A DNA stretch of 64,000 nucleotides from Vicia villosa (lineage: Eukaryota > Streptophyta > Magnoliopsida > Fabales > Fabaceae), in contig NW_026706160.1 in the NCBI RefSeq assembly GCF_029867415.1, forward strand, positions 62,001 through 126,000, in the 5' to 3' direction. A program made the translations under genes and the position numbers. A model generated the notes under the pieces. It searched no databases and was not told the DNA's origin. It saw only the letters and a list, made by a program, of their open reading frames with translations. Numbering within the stretch: the first letter of the stretch is position 1; every line of letters begins with the position of its first letter. Below are positions 46,104-58,289 of this stretch, piece by piece.

Positions 46104-47627
46104 TAAGATTTAGATTGATATCTTGTTTTTGTGTGTGTGCTGAATATGTAAACCTTTAGGTAGGTTATCTAATCATAGTATTCAAATTTATGATACATTT
46201 TGCCTTGAATTTGTTACTTAGATTGTTTTTGTTTCCTGTCTTCTAAACATATCAAAAGTTTTTGAGGATAATTAGTATTTGGAATCAAGATAGTACATAC
46301 ATGCACAACACAACTATATGCCTCTAAGATTCATTTACGCATTCACTATCAGATCATTTTCATATAATATTTGTTCTTCAAAAAGATGCAGAGATTACAG
46401 CAAAAACATGCAGAGGCGATTTTAAAAAAAAAAAAAAGTAACAACTTGTTTACAAATGCATTTGAACCTGGACAAACAGCTCGACCAACAGCTCCCTTAA
46501 CCCAACTAACAAGTGCCAACAGAATTATGTATGTATAAACTCTGAATCAAAGTCAAATTAGTCAAAATCACAAGTGAAACAAGTTATCTTTTGGTTTTGG
46601 GTGTAATCTACTTAAAATTAAATCGAGTTAGATATATATACTAATGAAGAATGATCACTTCACTTGCCTTAATTTCCAACAAATCAAATACTCTTCTCAA
46701 GTTCTGGTAAGATTATTATAACCACTTCATCCCGAGTGTGTATGTAAAGACGTCACCGTGGATTTTATTACCGAGCTTCCTCCATCTCACATATCCAGTA
46801 TCATCTTTGTTATAGCTAACTATTTGTTCAAATATGTCATTTAGGTGATCTACTTACATTGTTTAAGAATTCCAAGGTTGCAAAATTGTTTGTCTCCTTT
46901 GTACTCCATCTTCATGGTTTTCCTTGATTAGTTGTTTCAGATTGAGACACATTGTTTTTTCTAGTACTTTTTTTGGCGAAAACTCTTTGAATTAAATGAC
47001 ATGTTAAGAGTCTCATATCGTATAATATATGGCAAGGACATGTCTTTATAAATGGTTATAGCCTTTGGAAAAATATCAATTCTGAACCAAAGTCAAATCA
47101 GTCAGAATCACAAGTGAAACAAGTTTTCTTTTGGTTTTGGGAGAAAAACTGAACAGAATCGAACCAAACCATAGTAAAAAGTCACTCGAACTGAACCGTT
47201 TCAATTCGGTTATTATAACTTCAGATCTTGGATTTTTTTGAACAGCCCTAGTAATCTACTTAAAAATAAATGGATTCAGATATATATACTAAATGAAGAA
47301 TTATCACTTCACTTTCACTCAATGTATGAAGCCAACAAATTAGTTTACTCCCTTTGCATTGCTTAAACATTTCATTCATTTACAAGCAGAAGGTCAAGGT
47401 AAGCATATAGGACTTTATTGAGTGAATGTCTAAGAGACTTTTTAACAATCTAAATGTTATTCTTCTTTAGTTAAGCATGCAAAGGTGAAGAGGTGAATAT
47501 ATGCTTCTCAATCATATTTAAAAAATTAGGAAGGACAACTATTTAAACAGAAACAATAATAAAATGTTCAATAAACGTTCAATGCAAACATTATCATAAC
47601 AATCAACCTAAAGATGTAACTTGAAAT
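46104..47627. other. Spacer between convergent HSP70-A and -B
   Basis: 3' UTRs are presumably at both ends. A direct repeat lies at about 46542-46672 and again at 47081-47310 (CAAGTGAAACAAGTT, TTTTGGTTTTGGG, TAATCTACTTAAAA). The second copy holds an extra segment of about 110 bp with GAACCAAACC and CGGTT repeats, hAT-like. Between the copies is a decayed Ty3 integrase piece. Confidence 0.6.
46740..47070 (+). pseudogene. Decayed Ty3 integrase fragment
   Basis: Reads DFITELPPSHISSIIFVIANYLFKY, here quoted in part as DFITELPPSHIS and FVIANYLFKY, then after stops a WRKLFEL..LRVS stretch. The order corresponds to the core of a Ty3 integrase. Too decayed to place further. Confidence 0.5.
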
Positions 47628-49671
47628 CTAGCCATTCATGGCTTCCAGGTTTTTCAACAAGCTCTCCAGCTCTTTCAAATGATCCTCAAGAACATCTATT
47701 TCATTCGTTTTGTTACTCCCTTCAATTAAATTTGTGGCCACCGTAATTGCATTATTAATCTTCTCACTTTCTTGAGGGGATAGCTTCAAATTAACATCCT
47801 TCTTTAAAGCATTCTTCATATTATAAACACATTTATCCAATGCACTCATTAGCATGGCCTTCTTTAAGAATTTCTTATCTTCAGCATTGTATCTTTCAGC
47901 TTCTTCAATCATTTTCTTAATTTCGACGGCTGACAACCTTTCGTTGTCATTGATTATGGTGATCTCATTTGTATTGCCTGTAGATACTTCCTCAGCGGAA
48001 ACAGTTAGAACACCATTTTCATCTATGACAAAGCATACATCTAAGGGCTGACCCCGAGGAGCACCTGGAATACAAGAAAGACTGAACTTACCAAGCAGAT
48101 TGTTGTCTGTGGCTTTTGCTCTCTCACCTTCATAAACCTTAATCGCGGCAATGCACTGGTTATCTACACGTGTTTCATATCTTTTAGACATTTTGACAGG
48201 TATGCTAGTGTTCCTAGGAATCACCACACTCATGATACCATCAATCTCTGCTTCGACACCAAGTGATAATGGGGTAACATCTCGCAGCACCAAGTTTGGG
48301 ACATTCTTAAAGCCTTTACTCAAAATAGCAGCCTGGACAGCCGCACCATAAGCAACAGCCTCATCTGGATTTATACCCTTGCACAAATGTTTTCCCTTGA
48401 AAAAGTCTTGCAACAGTTCTTGCACTTTGGGAATCCTAGAGGAGCCACCCACAAGAACAACATCATCTATATCACCATTGCAGATCGTTGAGTCGCTCAA
48501 ACAACTATCAACAATATTCATACATTCATTAAAGAGATCCATATTAATTTCCTCAAACTTGGCACGAGTTATTGAGGAATAGAAGTCAATTCCATTAACT
48601 AAAGAATCAAGCTCAATTGTGGTTACAAAGGCGAATGAGAGTATCCTTTTTGCTCTTTCGCAAGCAGTTCTCAACCTCCTTAAGGCTCTTGGGTTAAGAC
48701 TAATGTCCACTTTATGTTTTTTCTGGAACTCTTCTACAAAATGGTTCACCATTCTGTTATCAAAGTCCTCTCCTCCGAGGTGAGTGTCTCCGGCAGTGGC
48801 TTTTACTTCAAAGACATCACCTTTAATTGTGAGGATAGACACATCAAAAGTCCCACCACCAAGGTCAAATACAAAAATATTTCTTTTACCATCATAATTT
48901 CTTCTCCTATCAAGACCATATGCAATCGCAGCAGCAGTAGGTTCGTTGATTATCTGAATAACATTAAGGCCTGCAATGGCGCCAGCATCTATGGTGGCTT
49001 TTCGCTGAGAATCATTGAAGTAAGCAGGCACAGTAACAACAGCATTCTTGACCGGCGACTCCAGATATGCCTCTGCAACTTCTCGCATCTTTGAAAGAAT
49101 CATGGATGATATTTCCTCAGCACAAAATTGCTTCTGTTGACCCTTATACTTAAGGGTAATCATGGGTTTGTTATTGGCACCCGCGATGACCTTAAATGGC
49201 CACAACAATATATCTTTTCTAACAACCGAATCACTAAACTTCCTACCAATTAACCTCTTAGTATCTGAAAAAGACAGAAACACAGTTTATTCTTATCATC
49301 AATCTGTCCAACTAAAATAGCAATTGCATAATAACCAAGTTTTAAGTAAAAGGTTTCATCCTAACTAACAAGAACACCGAGAATGCAACATCGACAATAT
49401 CACTAATAATAATAATAAGTACATGAAGTGGTAGAGAAAAGAGAAGTATACCGAACACAGTGTTTTGTGTGTTAGATGCAACCTGATTCTTAGCAGCATC
49501 ACCGATCAACCTTTGATCATCGTTGAAAGCAACAACAGAAGGAGTGGTTCGGTTGCCTTGGTCATTAGGAATAATCTCAACTCTATTTTGATCATCAAGC
49601 CACACAGCAACACAAGAATACGTCGTTCCAAGGTCTATTCCTACTGCACGTCCTTCGTATTTTTTAGCCAT
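47628..49671 (-). CDS. HSP70: HSP70 chaperone B, C-terminal tail missing
   Basis: Exon 1 is 49671-49452, intron 49451-49265 (GTATAC..TTCAG) and exon 2 is 49264-47628, giving 618 residues. The same intron position and ATPase motifs as A ([26 protein letters not shown]). It ends [13 protein letters not shown], at the point where cytosolic HSP70s go on to a glycine-rich tail and EEVD. It is much closer to HSP70-C than to A in protein, intron and flanks; B and C form an inverted, divergently transcribed pair about 5.9 kb apart, now separated by transposon relics. No disabling change is visible. Confidence 0.92.
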
Positions 49672-49714
49672 TGTCTTTCAACTAAAAGAAAAACAAAAAG
49701 AAGCTGAAAAGTGT

Positions 49715-49831
49715 GCGTGAGATTTTCACAAGGAGAGTATATAAGGTTAGGTTTTATTCTAGCGCTTAAATAGGAAAGACGGAAAAAATTGAACTGGAGC
49801 GATAAAGTTTGCGTGATATTTTCACAAGGGG
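49715..49831 (-). promoter_or_regulatory. HSP70-B promoter with duplicated palindromic motif
   Basis: A TATATA lies at 49738-49743, about 70 bp before the start codon. The motif CTTGTGAAAATNTCACGCA (minus strand) occurs at 49715-49733 and at 49811-49829; its core GTGA-5N-TCAC is an inverted repeat. The two copies look like a local duplication. Confidence 0.5.
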
Positions 49832-50794
49832 TATAATAGGAATAGAAATATTTATCAGGCCAACAAACGGGTTATGATCATGCCCTAAGTCTAACTAATG
49901 ATACATTTAAAATTAGGGTTTTCAGATTCAAATCAATTTAAATCAAAGTTTTATATTAATTTAAAAAAACTAAAAATCACAAAAATTAAAATATTATTGG
50001 ATGTTATTTTATAAAAATCCTTCGATTTGGATTGGATTTCAGATTGATTTTTAAAAATCGATTCAACCGTTATTATTAGAGGATACTTGTTTTTAAAATT
50101 TTATTTATTAGTTTAGTTTAATCTATTTATTTTTAATATTTACCATGATTGAGTATCCTCACTTTATTATATATTAGATCAAATCTATGATTTATTAGCA
50201 TTTTTATAATCTTAGTAACAAAAAAAAAATTTATAATTCGAATATCCCAAAATCGATTTAAATTAAACCTTATAAAATTGAATCGAATCTATTTTTTTAA
50301 TTGATCATGTAAAATCAAACCGAACTAGAAATAAATTTATCTTTTAATTGGATGAGTTTTTACTTAAAAACATATTCAAATCGCACCACAAACATCCCTA
50401 TTTAAAAAGATGTAGAATGTATGTGTAAAATATTCAACACATCTCAAACTTTATTGACACTATTTATATATTTTATAGAATAAACTTAAATTTTAAAATC
50501 AAAAGAATATAATATTTAAATAAATATATATATTCAATTGGATTTTAAGAATTGGATATAAACAATGAATTGATATATTATAAAATAAAATCAATTCTTT
50601 AATTACACATTAATTTATAAAAAAATATACTTAAATAGAATAAAACGTACTTAAATGCTACAAATATTATGACATATCTATACAAAACTTATACCCCAAA
50701 ATCTGAATATGATGCACCTGGCCGAATACTTAAGGTGATTAACAAATTGAGCTCTTTGACTGTGAGTAGGCTCCAAAGAAATTAAGTGAGAGGA
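49832..50794. other. AT-rich upstream region of HSP70-B
   Basis: 49900-50400 has many AAATCGATTTAAATT-like units, looking like an old hAT-type or similar repeat. About 50419-50508 matches, inverted, the tandem repeat upstream of HSP70-A. No gene. Confidence 0.5.
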
Positions 50795-50941
50795 AACTAA
50801 TCGTTAGTTGGTCTGGCGCTGGACTTGATAGGGAGAATCACAGTTCGATCCCCCGCAACTACGATCTGGAGGAGATTTGACCAACTTGATGCCAGAACTG
50901 ATCCCCGAACCGAACTATAGCGGTGATGATAAAAAAAAGAA
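50795..50941 (+). mobile_element. tRNA-derived SINE
   Basis: A near-perfect 20-bp duplication, AAAGAAATTAAGTGAGAGGA and AAAGAAATTAAGAGAGAGGA, lies at 50775-50794 and 50942-50961. Inside are a tRNA-like A box (TAGTTGGTCTGG, 50806-50817) and a B box (AGTTCGATCCC, 50842-50852), and an A-rich end. This is the layout of a plant SINE moved by LINE machinery. Confidence 0.88.
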
Positions 50942-50961
50942 AAAGAAATTAAGAGAGAGGA

Positions 50962-51205
50962 TAAGAATTCAAGAAGAGAAATTCTGATTAATATTCATCA
51001 TATTTCAAAATTTACAATTACATAACATTAATTATAAAGGCATATGATGAAAATGAAAATAACAAATGTAGAAAAAGAATAAAATGTAGCAACCATTCTT
51101 CCGTCGATTTAGGCTTAATGGTTTAAAAAAATTGGGCTTACAATGGATTCTTGCGTTCCAAGACCCACAATCATCTTATCAACTTTCTCACTTGTATTGG
51201 AGGAT
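50962..51205. other. Short non-coding spacer
   Basis: No feature recognised between the SINE and the repeat-peptide open frame. Confidence 0.4.
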
Positions 51206-51469
51206 TCAAGATGCCACCCCTTGAATTATATCTGGTACTTTCGAATCCAATGAAAAGACCATAGGGGGTACGAAACCGGTACCAGCAAGAGGTATAAAAC
51301 CAGTAGCAAGGGGTACGAAACTAGTACCAGTAACAGGGGGAGGAACAAAACCAGTACCAGCAAGAGGCACACTACCAAAGGTTTGGCCAGGGTTTCCCAC
51401 AACAGCGGGCCTTTGAACAACCTCCCTTAGTTCTTCTTGTCCTCGAGCCATATTCTCTATGACCTCCAT
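51206..51469 (-). pseudogene. Gag-like N-terminal fragment with repeated peptide
   Basis: 87 codons: MEVIENMARGQEELREVVQR, then a run of imperfect GTGFVPP/LAGTGFVP units coded by DNA repeats of about 30 bp. Upstream in frame is a TAG and then more of the same type (DMTEIKTNMTARIN). The coiled start with ARGQEE resembles the Gag N-terminus of some large plant Ty3 elements, but this is a guess. Confidence 0.4.
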
Positions 51470-51639
51470 GAACTAATTTATTCGAGCAGTCATATTAGTT
51501 TTTATCTCAGTCATGTCTTCATTGTTGGAAATCCACCAAAATTTATGATGAATTTCTATCACAATAACGATGAAAAGAAAAGAAATTTAAAGAAGAAAAG
51601 AAATTTATGAATTACAATTTAACACACCACCTTATTCAT

Positions 51640-54143
51640 TGTGTCTAAGCTATTTACATTCATCAAAGCTCATAGTCTTTTGAATATTTCAACCGACGCT
51701 CCTTTTGTCATGATATTTGCAATCTAATTCTCAGCTCTGCAGTGTTCCAACTTCATCTTTCCATCTGCTACCTACTCTTGAAGATAATGGAACCTCATTT
51801 CAATATGCTTGCTTCGATCATGTGCTATCAGGGTTTTCGCCAGGTTGATAGCTGACATGTTGTCGATCTTCATGGTAATTTCTCCATGTTCTTTAATTGT
51901 TATCTCTTCGACCAAGTTCACCATCCATGTTGCTTGACATGCACAAATAGAAGCAGCTATGTACTCTGACTCGCATGATGATAATGCCACTATTCGTTCC
52001 TTTCTCGAACTCCAAGCAACTGGTGTACCACCTAGAATAAACACATATCTTGCTGTGGATTTTCGATCCTCATCATCACTACACCAACTTGAATCAGTGT
52101 ACTCCACTAACTTGCATTCTTTTCCTTTACCAGCTGCAGGAAATTAAATGCCATGGTTGAGCGTTCCTTTTAGATACCTCAATATCCTCTTCGCTGCTGC
52201 TAGGTGTGATACCTTTGGCTTCTGCATGAATCTACTAACCAAACCTACATTGTATTCTAAGTCAAACCTGACAAAGGTATCTTAGTGACCCAATAAGTCT
52301 TTTGTATTAGGTTGGGTCGATATTATCTTCATCTGTATCTTTCGATAGTTGTAGTCTTGGTTCTGCAGGTGTCAAAGTCGAGTTTTATTCTTCCATCTCA
52401 AATCTCTTGAGAATTTCACTTGCATATTTTCTTTGATGCATCATCAAGACTCTACTACTCTTGTAGAATTCGATGCCAAGGAAATATAAAATGTCGCCCA
52501 TATCTGACATTTCAAATTCTTTGCTAAGATCACCTCTGAAGTCTTCGTTCTCTTTCTTGCAGTTACCTGTTATCAACAAGTCATCGACATAGAGACATAG
52601 TACAAGCAATTGACTCTTGATTCTTCTTGCATATACTCCATGCTCAGTTGTGCACTTAACAATTTTCTTCTCCCTTTGGAAATTTTCGATCTTCTTATTC
52701 CAAGCTCTTGGAGCTTGCTTTAGTCCATACAGGGCTTTATGCAACATGTACACCTTTATCTCTTCGCCATGTTTCACAAACCCATTTGGTTGTACAACAT
52801 AGACTTCTTTGTCTAAGGGTCCATTCAGGAACTCACATTTAACACCCATATGGCACATGTGCCAATTGTTCATGTTCGCCAGACCAACAACCAACCTGAT
52901 TGTTTCGATCCTGGAAATAGGTGCAAAAACTTCATCGAAGTCGAGTCACTTCACCTTTGGGATTATACTTCACCTTGTATACCCATGTCACATCAATTTC
53001 CTTCTTGCCTTGAGGAAGTTCGACAAGTGACCAAGTCTGTTATCTTTGATGGACTTCACTTCTTCATTCATAGCTTTCACCCACTTCAAATCCTTCAATG
53101 CCTCAGCTACATTGACGGGTTGGGCATTTGCGTAGAAAGCGTAATGTAGAAGATCACCTCCGTCATTGACCATATCATCTGATGTAACCACACATTCTTG
53201 CGACCTTGCAGGCATATGTCTTATTCTTTGAGGTCTTCTTGGGCCTGCATCAACTTTGACTTCTTCTTGTTGAACTTCTTCTCTTTCGACTTCAGTTGCT
53301 GATTCTACACAAAAGATTTGCACTGAATCCTTCTTGACATTCTTAGTCCAACCCTATTATTTAAGCTCATCTATGATCACGTCCCTGCTGATCACTACTT
53401 GCTTATTCACTGGGTCAAAAAACTTGTAACCTCTAGTTGAATGATATCCTATTAGGATCATCTGACTCGACTTGTCATCGAGTTTTCTTCGCAACTGATC
53501 TGGCAAATGTCTATGTGCTATATATCAAATACCTTCAGATGACTCAAGCTAGGCTTCACACCCAACCAACATCCTTCTGACGTAATCCCTTCTACCTTCT
53601 TCGTCGGACATCTATTCAATATGTATGTTGTCGTCGACACAACTTCACCCCAAAATTATTTAGGTAAATGCTTGCCTTTCAACATACTCCTCCTGTATTC
53701 ATGATGGTTCGATTATTTCTTTCTGCAGTTCCATTCTGTTGTAGAGTGTAAGGTGGCACTACCTCATGCATAATCCCTTCTTTCTCACATAACATGTCGA
53801 AGTCTTTCAACACATATTCCCTACCATCATCAGTCCTCAAAACTTTGAGCTTTCGACCACTTTGTCTTTCTACCATAGATTTAAACTTGACAAATACCCC
53901 GATCACCTCACTTTTCTTCTTGATCAGGTAAGTCCACAGTTTTCGACTGATATCATCTATGAATGTAACAAAGTATTTGTTACCTCCATTCAAATCCACC
54001 TGGATTTGACCACATACATCAGAGTATATGACTTCAAGGATTGCTTTCAATGTTGATACACTGACACCTGGTGTGATGTGTGCAAGGAGTATTGCGTTGT
54101 GTCTAAAGGCTGTTGAGAAGCCTGGTGTATGATTACGTTGCAT
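51640..54143 (-). pseudogene. Ty1/copia pol relic: integrase, RT, RNase H
   Basis: Read on the minus strand: integrase core (54143-53679; YSDVCGQIQVDLNGGNKYFV, QQNGTAERNNRT), the spacer before RT (53323-52988; RRPQRIRHMPARSQECVV, EALKDLKWVKAM), RT (52894-52385; ALYGLKQAPRAW, LCLYVDDLL, YFLGIEF) and RNase H (52107-51772; YTDSSWCSDDEDRKST, SSCESEYIA, HIEMRFHYLQE). The domain order integrase before RT identifies Ty1/copia. Frameshifts and stops separate the pieces. LTRs were not found. Confidence 0.9.
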
Positions 54144-55393
54144 GGTATCTGAGGTAAACCTGAAGCCTTCTAATGATTAGAGCCATTTATTTTGGTCTTT
54201 ATAAGAGTCTTTCAAACTCTTGAAAAAGACTTTGAGTTTTGTTGTTGCTAGTATAACTAAGGTTTGGACTATTATTGGAGTTTGTGAAGGTCATCAAGGA
54301 ATGTTTTGATTATCGAGGAGCAATAATGAAGTCAGAATCAAACTCATCTTTGTGCTCTATGATAAGGGAACTGGTATCCAATCAGATGTTATAGTATCAT
54401 ATCAACAGGTGTGGAGATCACTATTGAATAACAGACGCTCTGGGTACTAAACAAATGTGTAATGAACACATATGTTTGGAACCTACTCTTGATTTGGAAG
54501 ATGCATCTGGGCTATATTTCTAAGATTTTTAGTTCTAGAAAACATATCTTAGATGATTGAGTTGATGGAATAATGATCAACCTAATGGGTACTTCATGGT
54601 TTATGTGGTCTATGATCCAAGTAAAAGTACAGAGGCTGAGCTCTAGTGTCTAGTAGATATTTGTTATCTCGGCCAGGTTCCTTGAGCATGAAGGCCAATA
54701 AAATATACATCCTTTATGATATCAGGCATATTTCTCTAAGAAGCCAGGTTTGTATGATTTAGTTCATGTGAAACAGGCTCTGTTGAGTTGGAACAAAGAG
54801 AATATTATTATAGGTATGCACCAACCACAGCCTGTCCTACCCCAATGGAAGAAGAGATATTTTCCATTTCTCTTAATTGGAAGATATCGAAAGAATTTTT
54901 TATCTAGAAATAAAAGTTATTAATAATTGATATTATGTTAGGCTCACACACAAACAAAAATATATTCATGAAGAACAAAACTAAGAAAATAATTTACCTA
55001 TATCAAATCTTAAAACTGAATTTTAAACAAATTCTTACTATGAAAACATAACATACTGGAATAAAACACAACAGTCGGCAATACAAAACATGTCCATCGT
55101 CATATATATTTAGTGGAATATTGGAGTATGCTATTTAGTAGAATACTGGAATAAAGCATATTGGAATAAAGCATACATGTGAATCATCTTGCTTTTATAT
55201 ATAACTGGCAGGGGAAGAAACAGTAGAGAAAATATATGTGTTTTATGAAACTTTTAGATTTCGATTTTAATATTTATAACAAAAGTTTTGATTTAAATAT
55301 TTTAATTATAATTATAATATTAAATAAAATTATAAACATATAAAAGATTTTAGATCCGTTTTTTAAATTTATCTTGAGTTGGGCTTGGTATGA
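54144..55393. other. Non-coding region upstream of HSP70-C
   Basis: 54144-54900 gives no recognisable protein in any frame. 55260-55390 resembles the region upstream of HSP70-A (TATAAAAGATT, ATCCGTTTT, AAATTTATC), as part of the duplicated flanks. Confidence 0.45.
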
Positions 55394-55524
55394 TATATAT
55401 ATACTCCTTGTGAAACAGTACCATCTCTCCTATTTAAGAAAGGGTTTTCGAGCGCTATTTTACTTCTTGTGAGAATATCACGCACTGTTTTTAGCTTCTT
55501 TTTGTTTCTTTTAGTTGGAAGACG
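55394..55524 (+). promoter_or_regulatory. HSP70-C promoter and leader
   Basis: TATATATATA at 55394-55403, then CTCCTTGTGAAAC (a partial copy of the motif in B), and a full CTTGTGAGAATATCACGC at 55466-55483. The leader ends AGCTTCTTTTTGTTTCTTTT plus the start, as in the other two genes. Confidence 0.5.
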
Positions 55525-57572
55525 ATGGCTGAAAAATACGTAGGACGTGCAGTGGGAATAGACCTAGGAACAACCTATTCTTGTGTTGCTGTGTGGCTTG
55601 ATGATCATAATAGAGTTGAGATTATTCATAATGACCAAGGCAACCGAACTACACCTTCTGTTGTTGCTTTCAATGATGATCAAAGGTTGATCGGTGATGC
55701 TGCTAAGAATCAGGTTGCATCTAACCCACAAAACACTGTGTTTGGTATACTTCTATTCTCTCTACCACTTCATGTACTTCATGTTATTATTATAATTTTA
55801 AATAGCGTCGGCATCATCATTAGTTATATTGTCGATGTTGTATTCTTGGTGTTCTTGTCAGTAGGGTTAGGGTATTATGCAATTGCTATTTAAGTTGGAC
55901 AAATTATTGATAAGAATAAACTGTGTTTCTCTTTTCAGATGCTAAAAGATTAATTGGTAGGAAGTTTAGTGATTCACTTGTTGGAAAAGATATATTGTTG
56001 TGGCCATTCAAGGTCATTGCGGGTGTCAATGACAAACCCATGATTACCGTTAAATATAAGGGTCAGCAGAAGGAATTTTGTGCCGAGGAAATATCATCCA
56101 TGATTCTTTCAAAGATGCGGGAAGTTGCAGAGGCATATCTGGAGTCGCCCGTCAAGAATGCTGTTGTTACTGTGCCGGCTTACTTCAATGACTCTCAGCG
56201 AAAAGCCACCATAGATGCTGGCGCCATTGCAGGCCTTAATGTTATTCGGATAATCAATGAACCTACAGCTGCTGCAATTGCATATGGTCTTGATAAGAGA
56301 AGAAATTGTGATGGAAAAAGAAATATTTTTGTGTTTGACCTTGGTGGTGGGACTTTTGATGTGTCTATCCTCACAATTAAAGGTGATGTCTTTGAAGTAA
56401 AAGCCACTGCCGGAGACACTCATCTCGGAGGAGAGGATTTTGATAATAGAATGGTGAACCATTTTGTAGAAGAGTTCAAGAAAAAACATAAAGTGGACAT
56501 TAGCCTTAACCCAAGAGCCTTAAGGAGGTTGAGAACTGCTTGCGAAAGAGCAAAACGGATACTCTCATTTACCTTTGTAACCACAATTGAGCTTGATTCT
56601 TTATTTAATGGAATTGACTTCTCTTCATCAATAACTCGTGCCAAGTTTGAGGAAATTAATATGGATCTCTTTAATGAATGTATGAAAATTGTTGATAGTT
56701 GTCTGAGCGACTCAAAGATCTGCAATGGTGATATAGATGATGTTGTTCTTGTGGGTGGCTCATCTAGGATTCCCAAAGTGCAAGAACTGTTGCAAGACTT
56801 TTTCAACGGAAAAGATTTGTGCAAGGGTATAAATCCGGATGAGGCTGTTGCTTATGGTGCGGCTGTCCAGGCTGCCATTTTGAGCGAAGGCTTTAAGAAT
56901 GTCCCAAACTTGGTGCTGCGAGATGTTACCCCATTATCACTTGGTATCTCAGCAGACATTGATCATGTCATGAGTGTGGTGATTCCTAGGAACACTACCA
57001 TACCTGTCAAAAAGTCTAGAAGGTATACTACAGCTAAAGATAACCAATGCATTGCCCCGATTAAGGTTTATGAAGGTGAGAGAGCAAGAGCCACAGACAA
57101 CAATCTACTTGGTGAGTTCAGTCTTTCTTGTCTTCCAGGTGCTCCTCGGGGTCAGCCCTTAGATGTATGCTTTGATATTGATGAAAACGGTGTCCTAACT
57201 GTTTCCGCTAAGGAAGTATCTACAGGCAATACAAATGAGATCACCATAACCAATAAAGAAAGGTTGTCAGCCGTCGAAATTAAAAAAATGATTGAAGAAG
57301 CTGAAAGATACAATGCTGAAGATAAGAAATTCTTAAAAAAGGCCAAGGTAATGAATGCATTGGATAAATGTGTTTATAATATGAAGAATGCTTTAAAGAA
57401 GGATGTTAATTTAAAGCTCTCCCCTCAAGAAAGTGAGAAGATTAATAATGCAATTACGGTGGCCACAAATTTTATTGAAGGGAGTAACAAAACGAATGAA
57501 ATAGATGTTCTTGAGGATCATCTAAAGAAGCTGGAGAGCATGTTGAAACACCTTGTAGCCATGACTGGCTAG
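55525..57572 (+). CDS. HSP70: HSP70 chaperone C, C-terminal tail missing
   Basis: Exon 1 is 55525-55744, intron 55745-55938 (GTATAC..TTCAG) and exon 2 is 55939-57572, giving 617 residues. ATPase motifs are intact and the protein ends [13 protein letters not shown], again without acidic tail or EEVD. One residue shorter than B because of a missing codon near [13 protein letters not shown] and C share intron sequence and at least 650 bp of downstream flank in inverted order. Likely a cytosolic or nuclear chaperone; no transit peptide or ER signal is seen. Confidence 0.92.
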
Positions 57573-58275
57573 TCGTATTTTTCTTTAATATTTCAAGTGA
57601 TATCTTTAGGTTGATTGTTGATCTCTTATAGTATTCCAGTTTATGATAATACTTGCATTGAACATTTTACTTGATTGTTTCTATTTTGTCTTGTTTTCTA
57701 GTTTTAGTAGCATCTTGGAAAACCTTACTTAGAATTTTAGTTACTTTCTAAACACATGATGTTTGAGTTTTAGTTACTTCTTGTTGGTGGTATTTTCTGG
57801 TTTTTGGTTCTTGGAAAACCTTAAGTGTGTTTTCCGATGGTTCTGCATAATTGACTGTGAAAAGGATTTAAGTGGAAAAATATAAATGTTAAACTCTGAA
57901 ATATGTCATCCAGTAGGAATTCATTAAAATATAGCACCAATTGAGTGCCAGTTTGTTCGTTAACATGGACCTGTGCAAATTTAAAATCTCTACAAAAATA
58001 GTTGTCTTGACTTATCTTTAAATATGATTGAGAAGCATATCTTCACCTGTTCACATTTAGATGGTTAAAGAATCTCTTAACTATTCACTCAATAAAATCC
58101 ATATATGCTTGCCTTGACCTTCTGCTTGTATATGCATGAAATGTTTAAGCAATGCAAAGGGAATAAACTAATTTGTTGGTTTCATACATTGAGTGAAAAA
58201 AGTGAAGTGATAATTCTTCATGTTAGTCAATATTTCCGACTCGATTTATCTTTAAGTAGACTACATCCATAACCA
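57573..58275. repeat. Downstream flank of HSP70-C, inverted copy of the flank of B
   Basis: Segments such as GATTGAGAAGCATAT, CCATATATGCTTGCCTTGAC, GCAATGCAAAGGGA and GAAGTGATAATTCTTCAT recur inverted at 47280-47530, below HSP70-B. Non-coding. Confidence 0.75.
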
Positions 58276-58289
58276 ATTAATGGCGGGTC

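Noticed and set aside
50795..50941. Possible tRNA gene
   Set aside because: A and B boxes are present, but no cloverleaf was evident by eye, and the A-rich end with target duplications makes it a SINE.
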